From the NCBI GenBank assembly GCA_014729145.1, contig WJKL01000072.1:1-24715 (forward strand): a DNA stretch of 24,715 nucleotides. Direction: 5' to 3'. This DNA comes from Candidatus Woesearchaeota archaeon. Lineage in GTDB: Archaea > Nanobdellota > Nanobdellia > Woesearchaeales > WJKL01. This document shows positions 1 to 7,229 of the stretch, piece after piece (the stretch's first letter is position 1; each line of letters opens with the position of its first letter). The translations under genes and the position numbers were made by a program. The notes under the pieces are model-generated. The model had not been told where the DNA came from. It did no database searches and saw only the letters and a list, made by a program, of their open reading frames with translations.

Positions 1-165
1 CTTATTTCGTATTTTCTGATACTTTCAGCAGATGTATTTAGCAGAGCCAGAAGGATGGATATAGGTGTGCTTGCAGTAGCAGCTATATTCTTTACACATA
101 TTGTCTACGGAGCTGCATTTATCCAAGGTGGATTATCAAGAAGATTTAGGAGCGTGCTAAGATGA
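1..165 (+). CDS. C-terminal end of a membrane protein, probably a GT2-type glycosyltransferase (partial)
   Basis: An open frame enters from the left edge and encodes 54 residues before the TGA at 163-165. The tail has two hydrophobic stretches around a short polar segment (VFSRARRMD), then IVYGAAFIQGGLSRRF and a basic end. Membrane-embedded GT2 glycosyltransferases often finish this way, with a His/Tyr-Gly-x-x-(I/L)-x-G segment after their last helix. The stop overlaps the ATG of the next gene (ATGA at 162-165), so the two are translationally coupled in the same operon. The catalytic domain is outside the window, so the glycosyltransferase call is inference from the tail and context; another polytopic membrane protein is possible. 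Confidence 0.55.
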   Translation, partial: LISYFLILSADVFSRARRMDIGVLAVAAIFFTHIVYGAAFIQGGLSRRFRSVLR

Positions 166-1649
166 ACAGACCAGAAAGAAATTCTCTGAAAAAGGATTTT
201 AGCGTCTTTATAAGCTATCCCTCTATAAAATCTGAAAAAGGGACAGCACAGATAGGGCAGAACAGGCAGTTCCAATGGTTCAAACAGCACTCTGTTATCT
301 ATCCGATTGTTCCTGCTTATGCTGCAACCCTTCTGGGTAGAGAAGGCTATGATGTGTTTTGGGATGATGCGATTGCAAAGGAAGAAGATTATGAAACATG
401 GCTGTCAAGGATAGAAGAATCTAAACCAGACCTTATAGCGATTGAGACGAAGACTCCTGTTGTGAAAAGGCACTGGGAAATAATCAATCAAATCAAGGAA
501 AAATCTCCGCACACAAAAACAGTCCTGATGGGAGACCATGTAACTAAGCTTCCTGAAGAAAGTATGGAGAAATCTAAAACTGATTTTGTAATCACTGGAG
601 GAGATTATGATTTCATCTTGCTGAATATCTGCAACCATCTGACAAAAGGGGACAATCTTGAATCAGGGATATGGTATAGAGATGAAGAACACATCATCAA
701 TACAGGAAAGTTTAATCTTAATCATGATTTGAATAAGCTTCCACTTATAGACAGAGAGTTGACAATGTGGAAACTTTATTCAGAAAATGGCAACTATAAA
801 TATCTGCCTGGAACATATACTATGGTGGGAAGAGATTGCTGGTGGGGCAGATGTAAATTCTGTTCATGGCCATCTCTTTACCCAAAATACAGGACAAGAT
901 CTCCTGAATCTTTGTTTGAAGAGATAAAACAGCTGGTTGAGAAGTACAAAGTAAAGGAAGTGATGGATGATACAGGTACGTTTCCTGTAGGAGACTGGCT
1001 TAAGGAATTCTGCGGTCTTATGATAGATTCTGGACTGAACAAAAAAGTAAGGATATCATGCAACATGCGTTTCGGGATATTGAAATATGAAGATTACTTG
1101 CTGATGAGAAAAGCAGGATTCAGATTTTTGCTTTTTGGGCTGGAATCAGCCAACCAAGAAACCCTTGATATGATAGACAAGGGAATAAAAGTTGAAGATA
1201 TAAGGCATGGCTGTATGATCGCAAAAAAAGCAGGGCTTAACCCCCACTTGACTGTGATGATAGGATATCCTTGGGAGACATATAAGATGGCACAGAACAC
1301 TATAAATCTTGCCAAAGACATATTTGAAGAAGGATATGCAGATACCTTGCAAGCAACAATAGTTATGCCTTATCCTAATACCTCTCTTTACAAAGAATGC
1401 AAAAAAAATAATCTTCTTGAAATTAAACACAGAGATTGGGAAAAATTTGACATGCGCTCAAAAATTCTTAAATCTCCTTTAAAAGAAGAACAAATCAAAG
1501 AATTGACTTCTTCTTTGTATAAACTCTTTTTTACCCCCAAATATGCATGGAATCAATTCATTAGTATCAGAAATCCAGATGATGTCAAATATCTGTTCAG
1601 AGGATTTTCAAAGATTGTAGGAAAACATTTGAGGGATTTTGCAAGATGA
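162..1649 (+). CDS. B12-binding radical SAM protein (1 of 3), CX4CX2C variant
   Basis: The 495-residue product has the class B radical SAM layout. Residues about 15-165 form a cobalamin-binding Rossmann-like domain (PAYAATLLGREGYDVFWDD, then MGDHVTKLPEES and a GGDYDF segment). A radical SAM barrel follows with cluster cysteines C226, C231 and C234 in DCWWGRCKFCSW, spaced CX4CX2C rather than the usual CX3CX2C. Downstream barrel motifs are FLLFGLESANQETLDMIDKG and MIGYPWET. The C-terminal tail resembles that of the third radical SAM enzyme here. Relatives do cobalamin-dependent C-methylations or other radical modifications of sugars, lipids or peptides; the substrate cannot be read from sequence. 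Its location among glycosyltransferases suggests a glycan or lipid carrier. Its start overlaps the upstream stop by 4 bases, with AGGAG at 147-151. Confidence 0.9.
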   Translation: MNRPERNSLKKDFSVFISYPSIKSEKGTAQIGQNRQFQWFKQHSVIYPIVPAYAATLLGREGYDVFWDDAIAKEEDYETWLSRIEESKPDLIAIETKTPVVKRHWEIINQIKEKSPHTKTVLMGDHVTKLPEESMEKSKTDFVITGGDYDFILLNICNHLTKGDNLESGIWYRDEEHIINTGKFNLNHDLNKLPLIDRELTMWKLYSENGNYKYLPGTYTMVGRDCWWGRCKFCSWPSLYPKYRTRSPESLFEEIKQLVEKYKVKEVMDDTGTFPVGDWLKEFCGLMIDSGLNKKVRISCNMRFGILKYEDYLLMRKAGFRFLLFGLESANQETLDMIDKGIKVEDIRHGCMIAKKAGLNPHLTVMIGYPWETYKMAQNTINLAKDIFEEGYADTLQATIVMPYPNTSLYKECKKNNLLEIKHRDWEKFDMRSKILKSPLKEEQIKELTSSLYKLFFTPKYAWNQFISIRNPDDVKYLFRGFSKIVGKHLRDFAR

Positions 1650-2065
1650 TGCCATTATCTCATCTAATGTGGGCCTTACCAGCAGCTTTACTTTATTTTT
1701 TAATAACTCAGGAAGTTTATTCAAGTTTTGCTTTTCTTTTAACTGCAGTTTTTATAGATATAGATCATGTACTAGATTATATTCTAGCCTATGGGAAATT
1801 TGATATTAAATACTTTTTAAGAGGAAGATGGTTCAAAAAAAAACTGTATGTTATATTCCATTCTTATGAATTGGTTTTAATTCTTTTATTTGTATATTTT
1901 CAAACAAACAATAGTTTAGTTCTAGCAATAGCCCTTGGAATTACTTATCATTTTATTACAGATATGGTGTATTATAAATCAGAACTTAAGAAAAAGATCC
2001 TGTTCTATTCATTGATATACAGGATGTCACAAAAATTTGAAAAAAAGGTGTTCTGCAGTGGATAA
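1646..2065 (+). CDS. YdjM-like (DUF457-type) membrane-bound metal-dependent hydrolase
   Basis: A 139-residue integral membrane protein with about four hydrophobic segments and polar residues placed as in the YdjM/DUF457 family: H6 near the N-terminus, D38-I-D40-H41 at the end of helix 2, H72-S-Y-E75 and H102-x-x-x-D106. In that family these His and Asp residues are thought to bind metal near the membrane surface; the true substrates are mostly unknown. It is short for the family but the His/Asp set looks complete. It overlaps the radical SAM gene by 4 bases (ATGA; a second ATG lies at 1649) and the next glycosyltransferase by 8 bases, so it belongs to the operon. A phospholipid or polyprenyl-linked substrate would fit the context but is inference. 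Confidence 0.6.
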   Translation: MMPLSHLMWALPAALLYFLITQEVYSSFAFLLTAVFIDIDHVLDYILAYGKFDIKYFLRGRWFKKKLYVIFHSYELVLILLFVYFQTNNSLVLAIALGITYHFITDMVYYKSELKKKILFYSLIYRMSQKFEKKVFCSG

Positions 2066-2867
2066 AGTATCTGTTATAATTACAACAAAGAATGAAGAAA
2101 ATCACATAAAGGATTGTCTGAAAAGCGTGATAAAGCAGACTTACCCCAATATAGAAATTATAGTGGTTGACAACAATTCTACAGATGATACAGCATCAAT
2201 CGCAAAAAGATTTGGAATAAAGGTATACAACAAAGGTCCTGAAAGAAGTGCGCAAAGAAATTACGGAGCAAATATCAGCTCTGGAAAATATATACTTTAT
2301 CTTGATGCAGATATGATTCTTTCTCCAGACTTAGTTAAGAATTGTGTTGAAATAATCTCAAAAGACCCTTCAATAACTGGACTCCATATTCCTGAAAAGA
2401 TAATAGGTAATGGATTCTGGATAAAAGTTAGAGATTTTGAAAGAAGTTTTTACAATGGAACTGCTGTTGATTGTGTAAGATTTGTATCAAGAAAGGCTTT
2501 TGATGAAGTAAACGGTTTTGATCTTAATATGACTGGTCCAGAAGACTGGGATTTTGACAAAAAAATAAGGTCTATTGGAAAAGTAAAAATTACAAAATCA
2601 AAACTTTATCATAATGAAGGAATCTTTAACATCAGGAATTACCTTGTAAAGAAACAGTATTATTCAAATTCTTTTGGAACTTATGTAACCAGGTGGGGAA
2701 AAAACGATCCCGATATAAAAAAACAGTTAGGAGTATTCTATCGTCTTTTTTGGGTCTTTATAGAAAAAGGAAAGTGCTTCAAATTATTTGCTCATCCAAT
2801 CCTGACAACAGGGATGTATTATCTAAGGCTAAGAGTGGCTTTAAATTATTTAAGGGTGAAAAAATGA
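2058..2867 (+). CDS. Family 2 glycosyltransferase
   Basis: A GT-A fold glycosyltransferase of 269 residues. It opens with the GT2 signature KVSVIITTKNEENHIKDCLKS, has the nucleotide-binding VVDNNSTDDT, and a metal/nucleotide-sugar DxD motif D83-A-D85 in YILYLDADMILSPD. Further on, FDLNMTGPEDWDFDKKI holds the E/D-D-W-D acceptor-side acid motif. I chose GTG at 2058 because AAGGTG (2045-2050) sits 7 bases upstream; a TTG at 2037 would add seven residues that match nothing in the family. There is no clear C-terminal transmembrane helix, so it probably works on the cytoplasmic membrane face, adding one sugar to a lipid-linked oligosaccharide. Its stop overlaps the dehydratase start by 4 bases (ATGA). 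Confidence 0.9.
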   Translation: MDKVSVIITTKNEENHIKDCLKSVIKQTYPNIEIIVVDNNSTDDTASIAKRFGIKVYNKGPERSAQRNYGANISSGKYILYLDADMILSPDLVKNCVEIISKDPSITGLHIPEKIIGNGFWIKVRDFERSFYNGTAVDCVRFVSRKAFDEVNGFDLNMTGPEDWDFDKKIRSIGKVKITKSKLYHNEGIFNIRNYLVKKQYYSNSFGTYVTRWGKNDPDIKKQLGVFYRLFWVFIEKGKCFKLFAHPILTTGMYYLRLRVALNYLRVKK

Positions 2868-3949
2868 CAAAAAAAGCCATTATAACTGGAATTACTGGAC
2901 AGGATGGGAGCTATCTAGCTGAATTTCTTATTGAAAAAGGATATACTGTTTACGGAATAATAAGAAGAGCCTCAACTTTCAATACAAGCAGGATCAATCA
3001 TATCTTTCAGGATCCCCATGAAGTAGACAAGAAATTAATCTTGATCTATGGGGACTTGGCTGATTCTAGCTGTTTGAGCAAGATCATAAATGATGTGGTG
3101 CCTGATGAAATCTATAATTTAGGAGCTCAAAGCCATGTAAGAGTCAGTTTTGATATCCCAGAATATACTTCTAATATTACTGGACTAGGAACACTAAGGA
3201 TCCTTGAGATAATCCAAAATATAAAAGAAAGGACCGGAAAAAACATCAAATTTTACCAAGCTTCTTCTTCAGAAATGTTTGGAAAAGTACAAGAGGTTCC
3301 TCAAAAAGAAACAACCCCTTTCTATCCAAGAAGCCCATACGGCTGCGCAAAATTATTTGCTTATTGGATCACAAAGAATTATAGAGAAAGCTATGATATG
3401 TTTGCATGCAACGGAATTCTGTTCAATCATGAATCTCCTAGGAGAGGAAAGACATTTGTCACAAGAAAGATAACAAGAGCAGTAGTTAGGATAAAAGAAA
3501 ATGTTCAGAACTGCTTATATCTTGGAAATCTTGATGCAAAAAGAGATTGGGGTCATGCAAAGGATTATGTTGAAGCTATGTGGCTGATGCTTCAACAGGA
3601 TAATCCAGATGATTATGTTATCGCAACAGGAGATCATTATTCTGTAAGACAGTTTTTAGAGGAAGCTTTCAGACAGGCAGGAATAGAGATAAGATCAAAC
3701 GGAAAAAAAGGAACAGAAGAAGAATATGTCAGGACAGATACAGGAAAAGCAGTTGTTAAGATCGATCTAAGATATTTTAGGCCTGCTGAAGTTGAAATGC
3801 TTCTCGGAAATTCTTCAAAAGCAAGGCAAAAATTAGGCTGGATACCTAAAAAAGGTTTCAAAGAATTGATCAGTGAGATGCTTTTGCATGATCAAAAAGA
3901 GCTGGAAAAAGAACTTTATGGTTCAAGAGGTAAAAATAATGAATATTAA
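2864..3949 (+). CDS. gmd: GDP-mannose 4,6-dehydratase
   Basis: Converts GDP-D-mannose to GDP-4-keto-6-deoxy-D-mannose with tightly bound NADP, the entry step for GDP-fucose, GDP-perosamine, GDP-rhamnose and GDP-colitose. The 361-residue product is an extended SDR at full family length. It has the nucleotide-binding GITGQDGSYLAEFL (G9, G12, G15), the family-typical RRASTFNTSRINH loop, ASSSEMFG, the catalytic Y159-x-x-x-K163 in SPYGCAK, and the Gmd hallmark FNHESPRRGKTFVTRKI, followed by RDWGHAKDYVEAMW. The frame stays open upstream to 2693, but that extension is out-of-frame coding of the GT2 gene. The ATG at 2864 overlaps the upstream stop and begins the family N-terminus MTKKAIITG. It is the first of three consecutive nucleotide-sugar genes. 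Confidence 0.97.
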   Translation: MTKKAIITGITGQDGSYLAEFLIEKGYTVYGIIRRASTFNTSRINHIFQDPHEVDKKLILIYGDLADSSCLSKIINDVVPDEIYNLGAQSHVRVSFDIPEYTSNITGLGTLRILEIIQNIKERTGKNIKFYQASSSEMFGKVQEVPQKETTPFYPRSPYGCAKLFAYWITKNYRESYDMFACNGILFNHESPRRGKTFVTRKITRAVVRIKENVQNCLYLGNLDAKRDWGHAKDYVEAMWLMLQQDNPDDYVIATGDHYSVRQFLEEAFRQAGIEIRSNGKKGTEEEYVRTDTGKAVVKIDLRYFRPAEVEMLLGNSSKARQKLGWIPKKGFKELISEMLLHDQKELEKELYGSRGKNNEY

Positions 3950-5144
3950 TCTAATTAAATCTTCATTTTATAATGAAGCTGAAATAAAGAATAAGCTTTG
4001 TAATTTTATACTGAATTCAAGAAGATTCAGTATGTGGAAGCTCTGCAGCAAATTTGAAAGGTCTTTTTCTGATTATCAAAATAGAAAATATTCTGTTTTG
4101 TTCAATAGTGGAAGCTCTGCAAATCTTGCTTTGATCCAAGCTTTGTTAAACCTTAAAATATTGAAAAAAGGAGATAATGTGGGTTTTTCGGCATTGACTT
4201 GGGCTACAAATCCAATGCCTTTGATGCAGCTGGGATTAAATCCAATTCCTATTGATGTTTCATTAGATAATCTGAATATAACTTCCAAAAATCTAATAGA
4301 TATATTAGAAAAAACAGATATCAAAGCGCTGTTCTTGACTAATCTTCTTGGTTTTGCAGGAGATATAAACAACATTGCAGATATCTGCAGGGAAAAAAAC
4401 ATTTTACTTCTTGAAGATAATTGCGAATCTTTGGGAAGTCAAATAAAACTTAAAAAACTCGGAAATTTTGGGATGGCTGGCAGTTTTTCTTTTTTTGTAG
4501 GTCATCATATGTCCACTATAGAAGGTGGCATGGTATGTACAGATGACAGAAATCTCTATGATATGCTTGTGATGGTAAGGGCTCATGGATGGGCCAGAAA
4601 TCTAAGTCCAGAAAGAAGAAAGGAATTGATTGAGATGAATCAGATACCAGAATTCTATAATCTGTATACATTCTATACATTGGGATATAATCTAAGACCC
4701 ACAGAGATTACAGGATTTCTTGGAGTTGAAGCTTTGAAACATATAGACGAGATAAACCGAAAAAGACAAGACAATTTCAAGAAGTTCAAAAAAGCTGCTG
4801 AAAAGAACAAAAACAAAGATTTTCAGAAACTTATCTTGCACCATATGGACTTTATCTCTAATTTTGCTTATCCTTTGGTATGCAATAATAAAGAATCTTT
4901 TGAAAGATATAAGAAAAAATTTTTGCAGAAAAGAATAGAGATCCGTCCTATAGTTGGAGGTTCTATAGTAGAACAGCCATTCTTTAAACAGTATCTGAAA
5001 GAAAGACAGAAGAAATATTCTTGTCCAAATGCAAAAAAGATCCACGAATTTGGATTTTATTTTCCTAACAATCCTGAATTGACTGATGTTGAAATAAACA
5101 TTATCTGCAAAATATTAGAAGAGGGCTGTAAAGATGAAAATTGA
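3939..5144 (+). CDS. colD: ColD-like PLP/PMP-dependent GDP-4-keto-6-deoxy-D-mannose 3-dehydratase (DegT/DnrJ/EryC1 fold)
   Basis: A 401-residue fold-type I protein of the sugar aminotransferase superfamily, with FNSGSSANLALIQALL, the PLP-contacting LLLEDNCESLG, and GSFSFFVGHHMSTIEGGMV. Where aminotransferases carry the Schiff-base lysine (the position of K in TKN), this protein has H189. Histidine there is the known mark of the 3-dehydratases ColD (catalytic His188 in Escherichia coli) and RfbH, which use PMP to remove the C3 hydroxyl, not to aminate C4. EDNCxxLG is also typical of those dehydratases. Lying between gmd and a GDP-fucose-synthase-like gene, it most likely makes GDP-4-keto-3,6-dideoxy-D-mannose. 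The start at 3939 follows AGAGGT (3926-3931) and overlaps gmd by 11 bases. The alternative, a perosamine synthase, is disfavoured by the missing lysine. Confidence 0.87.
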   Translation: MNINLIKSSFYNEAEIKNKLCNFILNSRRFSMWKLCSKFERSFSDYQNRKYSVLFNSGSSANLALIQALLNLKILKKGDNVGFSALTWATNPMPLMQLGLNPIPIDVSLDNLNITSKNLIDILEKTDIKALFLTNLLGFAGDINNIADICREKNILLLEDNCESLGSQIKLKKLGNFGMAGSFSFFVGHHMSTIEGGMVCTDDRNLYDMLVMVRAHGWARNLSPERRKELIEMNQIPEFYNLYTFYTLGYNLRPTEITGFLGVEALKHIDEINRKRQDNFKKFKKAAEKNKNKDFQKLILHHMDFISNFAYPLVCNNKESFERYKKKFLQKRIEIRPIVGGSIVEQPFFKQYLKERQKKYSCPNAKKIHEFGFYFPNNPELTDVEINIICKILEEGCKDEN

Positions 5145-6084
5145 TTCAAATATATTGATAACTGGAAGCGATGGAATGGTAGGAAAAGCCGTTGTCTCAA
5201 AGTTAAAGTCAGATAATTACAGCAATCTTTTACTGCCTAATTTTGAAGAGCTGGACATCAGGGATCAAAAAAAATTAGACGATTATTTTGTTAAGAACAA
5301 GCCGGAATATGTTATACACTTAGCAGCAAGAGTTGGGGGCATTGCTGCTAATATTGCGGCTCCAGCAGAATTTCTTTATGATAATCTGATGATTGAGTGC
5401 AATGTGATCCATGCTGCTCATAAATATGGTGTAAAAAAGCTTCTTTTCTTAGGAAGCTCCTGTATCTATCCAAGGGGATCCAAGCAGCCGATGAAAGAGG
5501 AATATCTTCTTTCAGGAAAGCTTGAGCCAACTAATGAAGGTTATGCTTTGGCAAAGATATGTGGACTAAAGCTTTGTGAATATTATAATAGACAGTATGG
5601 GTCTAATTTCATCAGTATAATGCCGTGCAATATCTACGGCATTAACGACCATTTTGATCCAAAGAATTCTCATGTTATATCTGCACTAATCTTAAAATTT
5701 CATGAAGCAAAGAAAAAAGATAAGCCGTTTGTAGAAGTTTGGGGAACAGGCAGTGCAAGAAGAGAATTTCTCTATGTTGACGATGCTGCTGAAGCTATTC
5801 TTTACTTTATCAATCACCACGATTCAAAGGATATGCCTCCTTTTGTCAATACTGGGTATGGAGCAGATGTTTCTATAAGAGAGCTTGCGGAGATGGTCAA
5901 AAAAATAACAGAGTATAATGGAGAAATAAGGTTCAATACAGATTATCCAGATGGTATGTCTAAGAAATTATTAGATTCTTCTAGAGCAAGAGTCTTAGGA
6001 TGGTCAGCCAAAATATCTCTTCAAGAAGGAGTAAAGAAAACTTATGAATGGTTTTTGAAAAACAAATCTGGAGGATCAGTATGA
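5134..6084 (+). CDS. colC: GDP-L-colitose synthase / GDP-L-fucose synthase-like epimerase-reductase
   Basis: A 316-residue SDR of the GDP-4-keto-6-deoxymannose epimerase/reductase family. It binds NADP(H) through ITGSDGMVGKAV (G11, G14, G17). The GMER active-site set is complete: S108 and C110 in LGSSCIYPRG, Y137-x-x-x-K141 in NEGYALAK, and H180 in FDPKNSHV. These match GDP-fucose synthase S107, C109, Y136, K140 and H179 with an offset of one. Cys and His carry the epimerisation; Tyr and Lys the C4 reduction. ColC, the colitose enzyme, belongs to the same family and does C5 epimerisation plus reduction. With the His-type dehydratase immediately upstream, colitose synthesis is the better reading, but sequence alone does not exclude GDP-fucose synthesis. 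It overlaps the upstream gene by 11 bases. Confidence 0.85.
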   Translation: MKIDSNILITGSDGMVGKAVVSKLKSDNYSNLLLPNFEELDIRDQKKLDDYFVKNKPEYVIHLAARVGGIAANIAAPAEFLYDNLMIECNVIHAAHKYGVKKLLFLGSSCIYPRGSKQPMKEEYLLSGKLEPTNEGYALAKICGLKLCEYYNRQYGSNFISIMPCNIYGINDHFDPKNSHVISALILKFHEAKKKDKPFVEVWGTGSARREFLYVDDAAEAILYFINHHDSKDMPPFVNTGYGADVSIRELAEMVKKITEYNGEIRFNTDYPDGMSKKLLDSSRARVLGWSAKISLQEGVKKTYEWFLKNKSGGSV

Positions 6085-7229
6085 AGGCAGCGATATCTAC
6101 TCATGTCTGGACAACAGGTCCAAGCCAGGAATTAAAGAAATATTTCATTAAAAATAAAATAGATAAGCTTCTTTGGATAAGCCATCCCCTTACATATCAT
6201 GAGAGATTAGACAGCAGCGGACATGAAACTTATTCAAAAGGAAAGCAAACAAAAAGACATTATAAAAAGATCAAAAAAATTCCAAGTCTATTATCATATC
6301 TAAAAGATGTTTATCTGAATATATTTTATGTTTTGAAAAGCAAAGAAAAGTATAATATCTATGTTGGATTTGACAATCTGAATGCGTTTGCCGGTTGGAT
6401 TCTGAAAAAATTAGGCAGAACAAAGAAAAGCGTATACTATGTTGTTGATTATGTTCCTATACGTTTTGAAAATAAAATTCTAAATTCTATCTATCATAAG
6501 GTTGAGAGCTTTTGTGCAGTTCATTGCGACGAAACATGGAACCTTTCAAAAAGAATGGTAAAAGCAAGGGATGAATTTAAGGGATTAAATCCAAACAAAT
6601 GCGGATTACAAAAAGAGCTTCAGATGGGGGTCTGGTTTGATGAAATCAAAAGATATTCTTTCAACAAAATAAATCATAATCAGCTTGTTTTTATGGGCCA
6701 TATTATGGAAAAACAAGGAGTCCAATATGTTTTAGATGCAGTCCCGTCAATAATCAAAAAAATACATCAGTTTAAGTTCTTGATCATTGGAGATGGAGAA
6801 TATATTTCTACATTAAAAGAAAAAGTAAAAGAGCTTGAAATTGAAAAATACATAACTTTTACTGGTTATATAAAAGATGACAAAAAAATTGAAGAATTGA
6901 TTTCAAGATCTGCATTGGCCGTTGCCTTATACGACACAAAAGAAAGAAAACGTAACTGGACTTATTATACTGATCCTGGAAAAATAAAAGCCTATTTAGG
7001 AGCAGGGACTCCTGTTTTAACAACAAATGTTCCGCACAATTCTCATGATATAGCTGATAAAAAATGCGGAATGATTGTAGATCTCAATCCTGAAAGTATT
7101 TCTAAAGCAGTAATTGCTATGCTGAATGACAAGAAGCTGCTGAGAAAATATAGAGAAAATGCAGCAGCATATGCAAAAAATTTTGATTGGAATGTGTTAT
7201 TTGGAGGTGTTTTAGCTGATCCAACATAA
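6081..7229 (+). CDS. Family 4 (GT-B) glycosyltransferase
   Basis: A 382-residue GT-B glycosyltransferase of the group 1 type. The C-terminal nucleotide-sugar domain is clear: VFMGHIMEKQGVQYVLDAV starts its Rossmann fold, followed by FLIIGDGEYISTLKEKV, ITFTGYIKD and DPGKIKAYLGAGTPVLTT. The last lies where family members have the E-x7-E/EALACGTPV motif; the usual first glutamate is not evident, which may reflect a divergent donor site. The N-terminal half is weakly conserved, as usual for acceptor domains. The ATG at 6081 is preceded by GGAGGATC and overlaps the upstream stop (ATGA); the open frame to 6048 is a shadow. It probably adds a sugar on the cytoplasmic side. Its last codons contain the Shine-Dalgarno sequence of the next gene. 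Confidence 0.87.
   Translation: MKAAISTHVWTTGPSQELKKYFIKNKIDKLLWISHPLTYHERLDSSGHETYSKGKQTKRHYKKIKKIPSLLSYLKDVYLNIFYVLKSKEKYNIYVGFDNLNAFAGWILKKLGRTKKSVYYVVDYVPIRFENKILNSIYHKVESFCAVHCDETWNLSKRMVKARDEFKGLNPNKCGLQKELQMGVWFDEIKRYSFNKINHNQLVFMGHIMEKQGVQYVLDAVPSIIKKIHQFKFLIIGDGEYISTLKEKVKELEIEKYITFTGYIKDDKKIEELISRSALAVALYDTKERKRNWTYYTDPGKIKAYLGAGTPVLTTNVPHNSHDIADKKCGMIVDLNPESISKAVIAMLNDKKLLRKYRENAAAYAKNFDWNVLFGGVLADPT
7203..7209 (+). promoter_or_regulatory. Strong Shine-Dalgarno sequence deciding a CTG start
   Basis: GGAGGTG lies inside the end of the glycosyltransferase gene, 6 bases before CTG at 7216. The downstream radical SAM frame is open from 7216, and B12-domain coding begins by about 7246. 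There is no ATG, GTG or TTG between the in-frame TAG at 7213-7215 and position 7396. The site therefore points to CTG (or just possibly ATC at 7219) as initiator. Confidence 0.65.

Noticed and set aside
1146..1430. Minus-strand frame of 94 residues
   Set aside because: It lies wholly inside the first radical SAM gene, has no initiation signals and reads as a low-complexity shadow.
2693..2863. Longer N-terminus for the Gmd gene
   Set aside because: The extension lies in another frame of the GT2 gene and matches no Gmd; ATG 2864 gives the family N-terminus and an ATGA overlap.
3873..3938. Extended start of the ColD-like gene at 3873
   Set aside because: It runs out of frame through gmd; ATG 3939 has AGAGGT 7 bases upstream and the expected length.
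3939..5144. GDP-perosamine synthase or other sugar aminotransferase for the DegT-fold gene
   Set aside because: The lysine that must bind PLP is replaced by H189, which matches the ColD/RfbH dehydratases, and the next gene is a GMER-type reductase; an aminotransferase would be inactive.
5134..6084. Plain GDP-L-fucose pathway made of gmd plus this gene
   Set aside because: Possible by sequence, but the His-type 3-dehydratase lies between and overlaps both, so colitose is the simpler reading; kept as an alternative.
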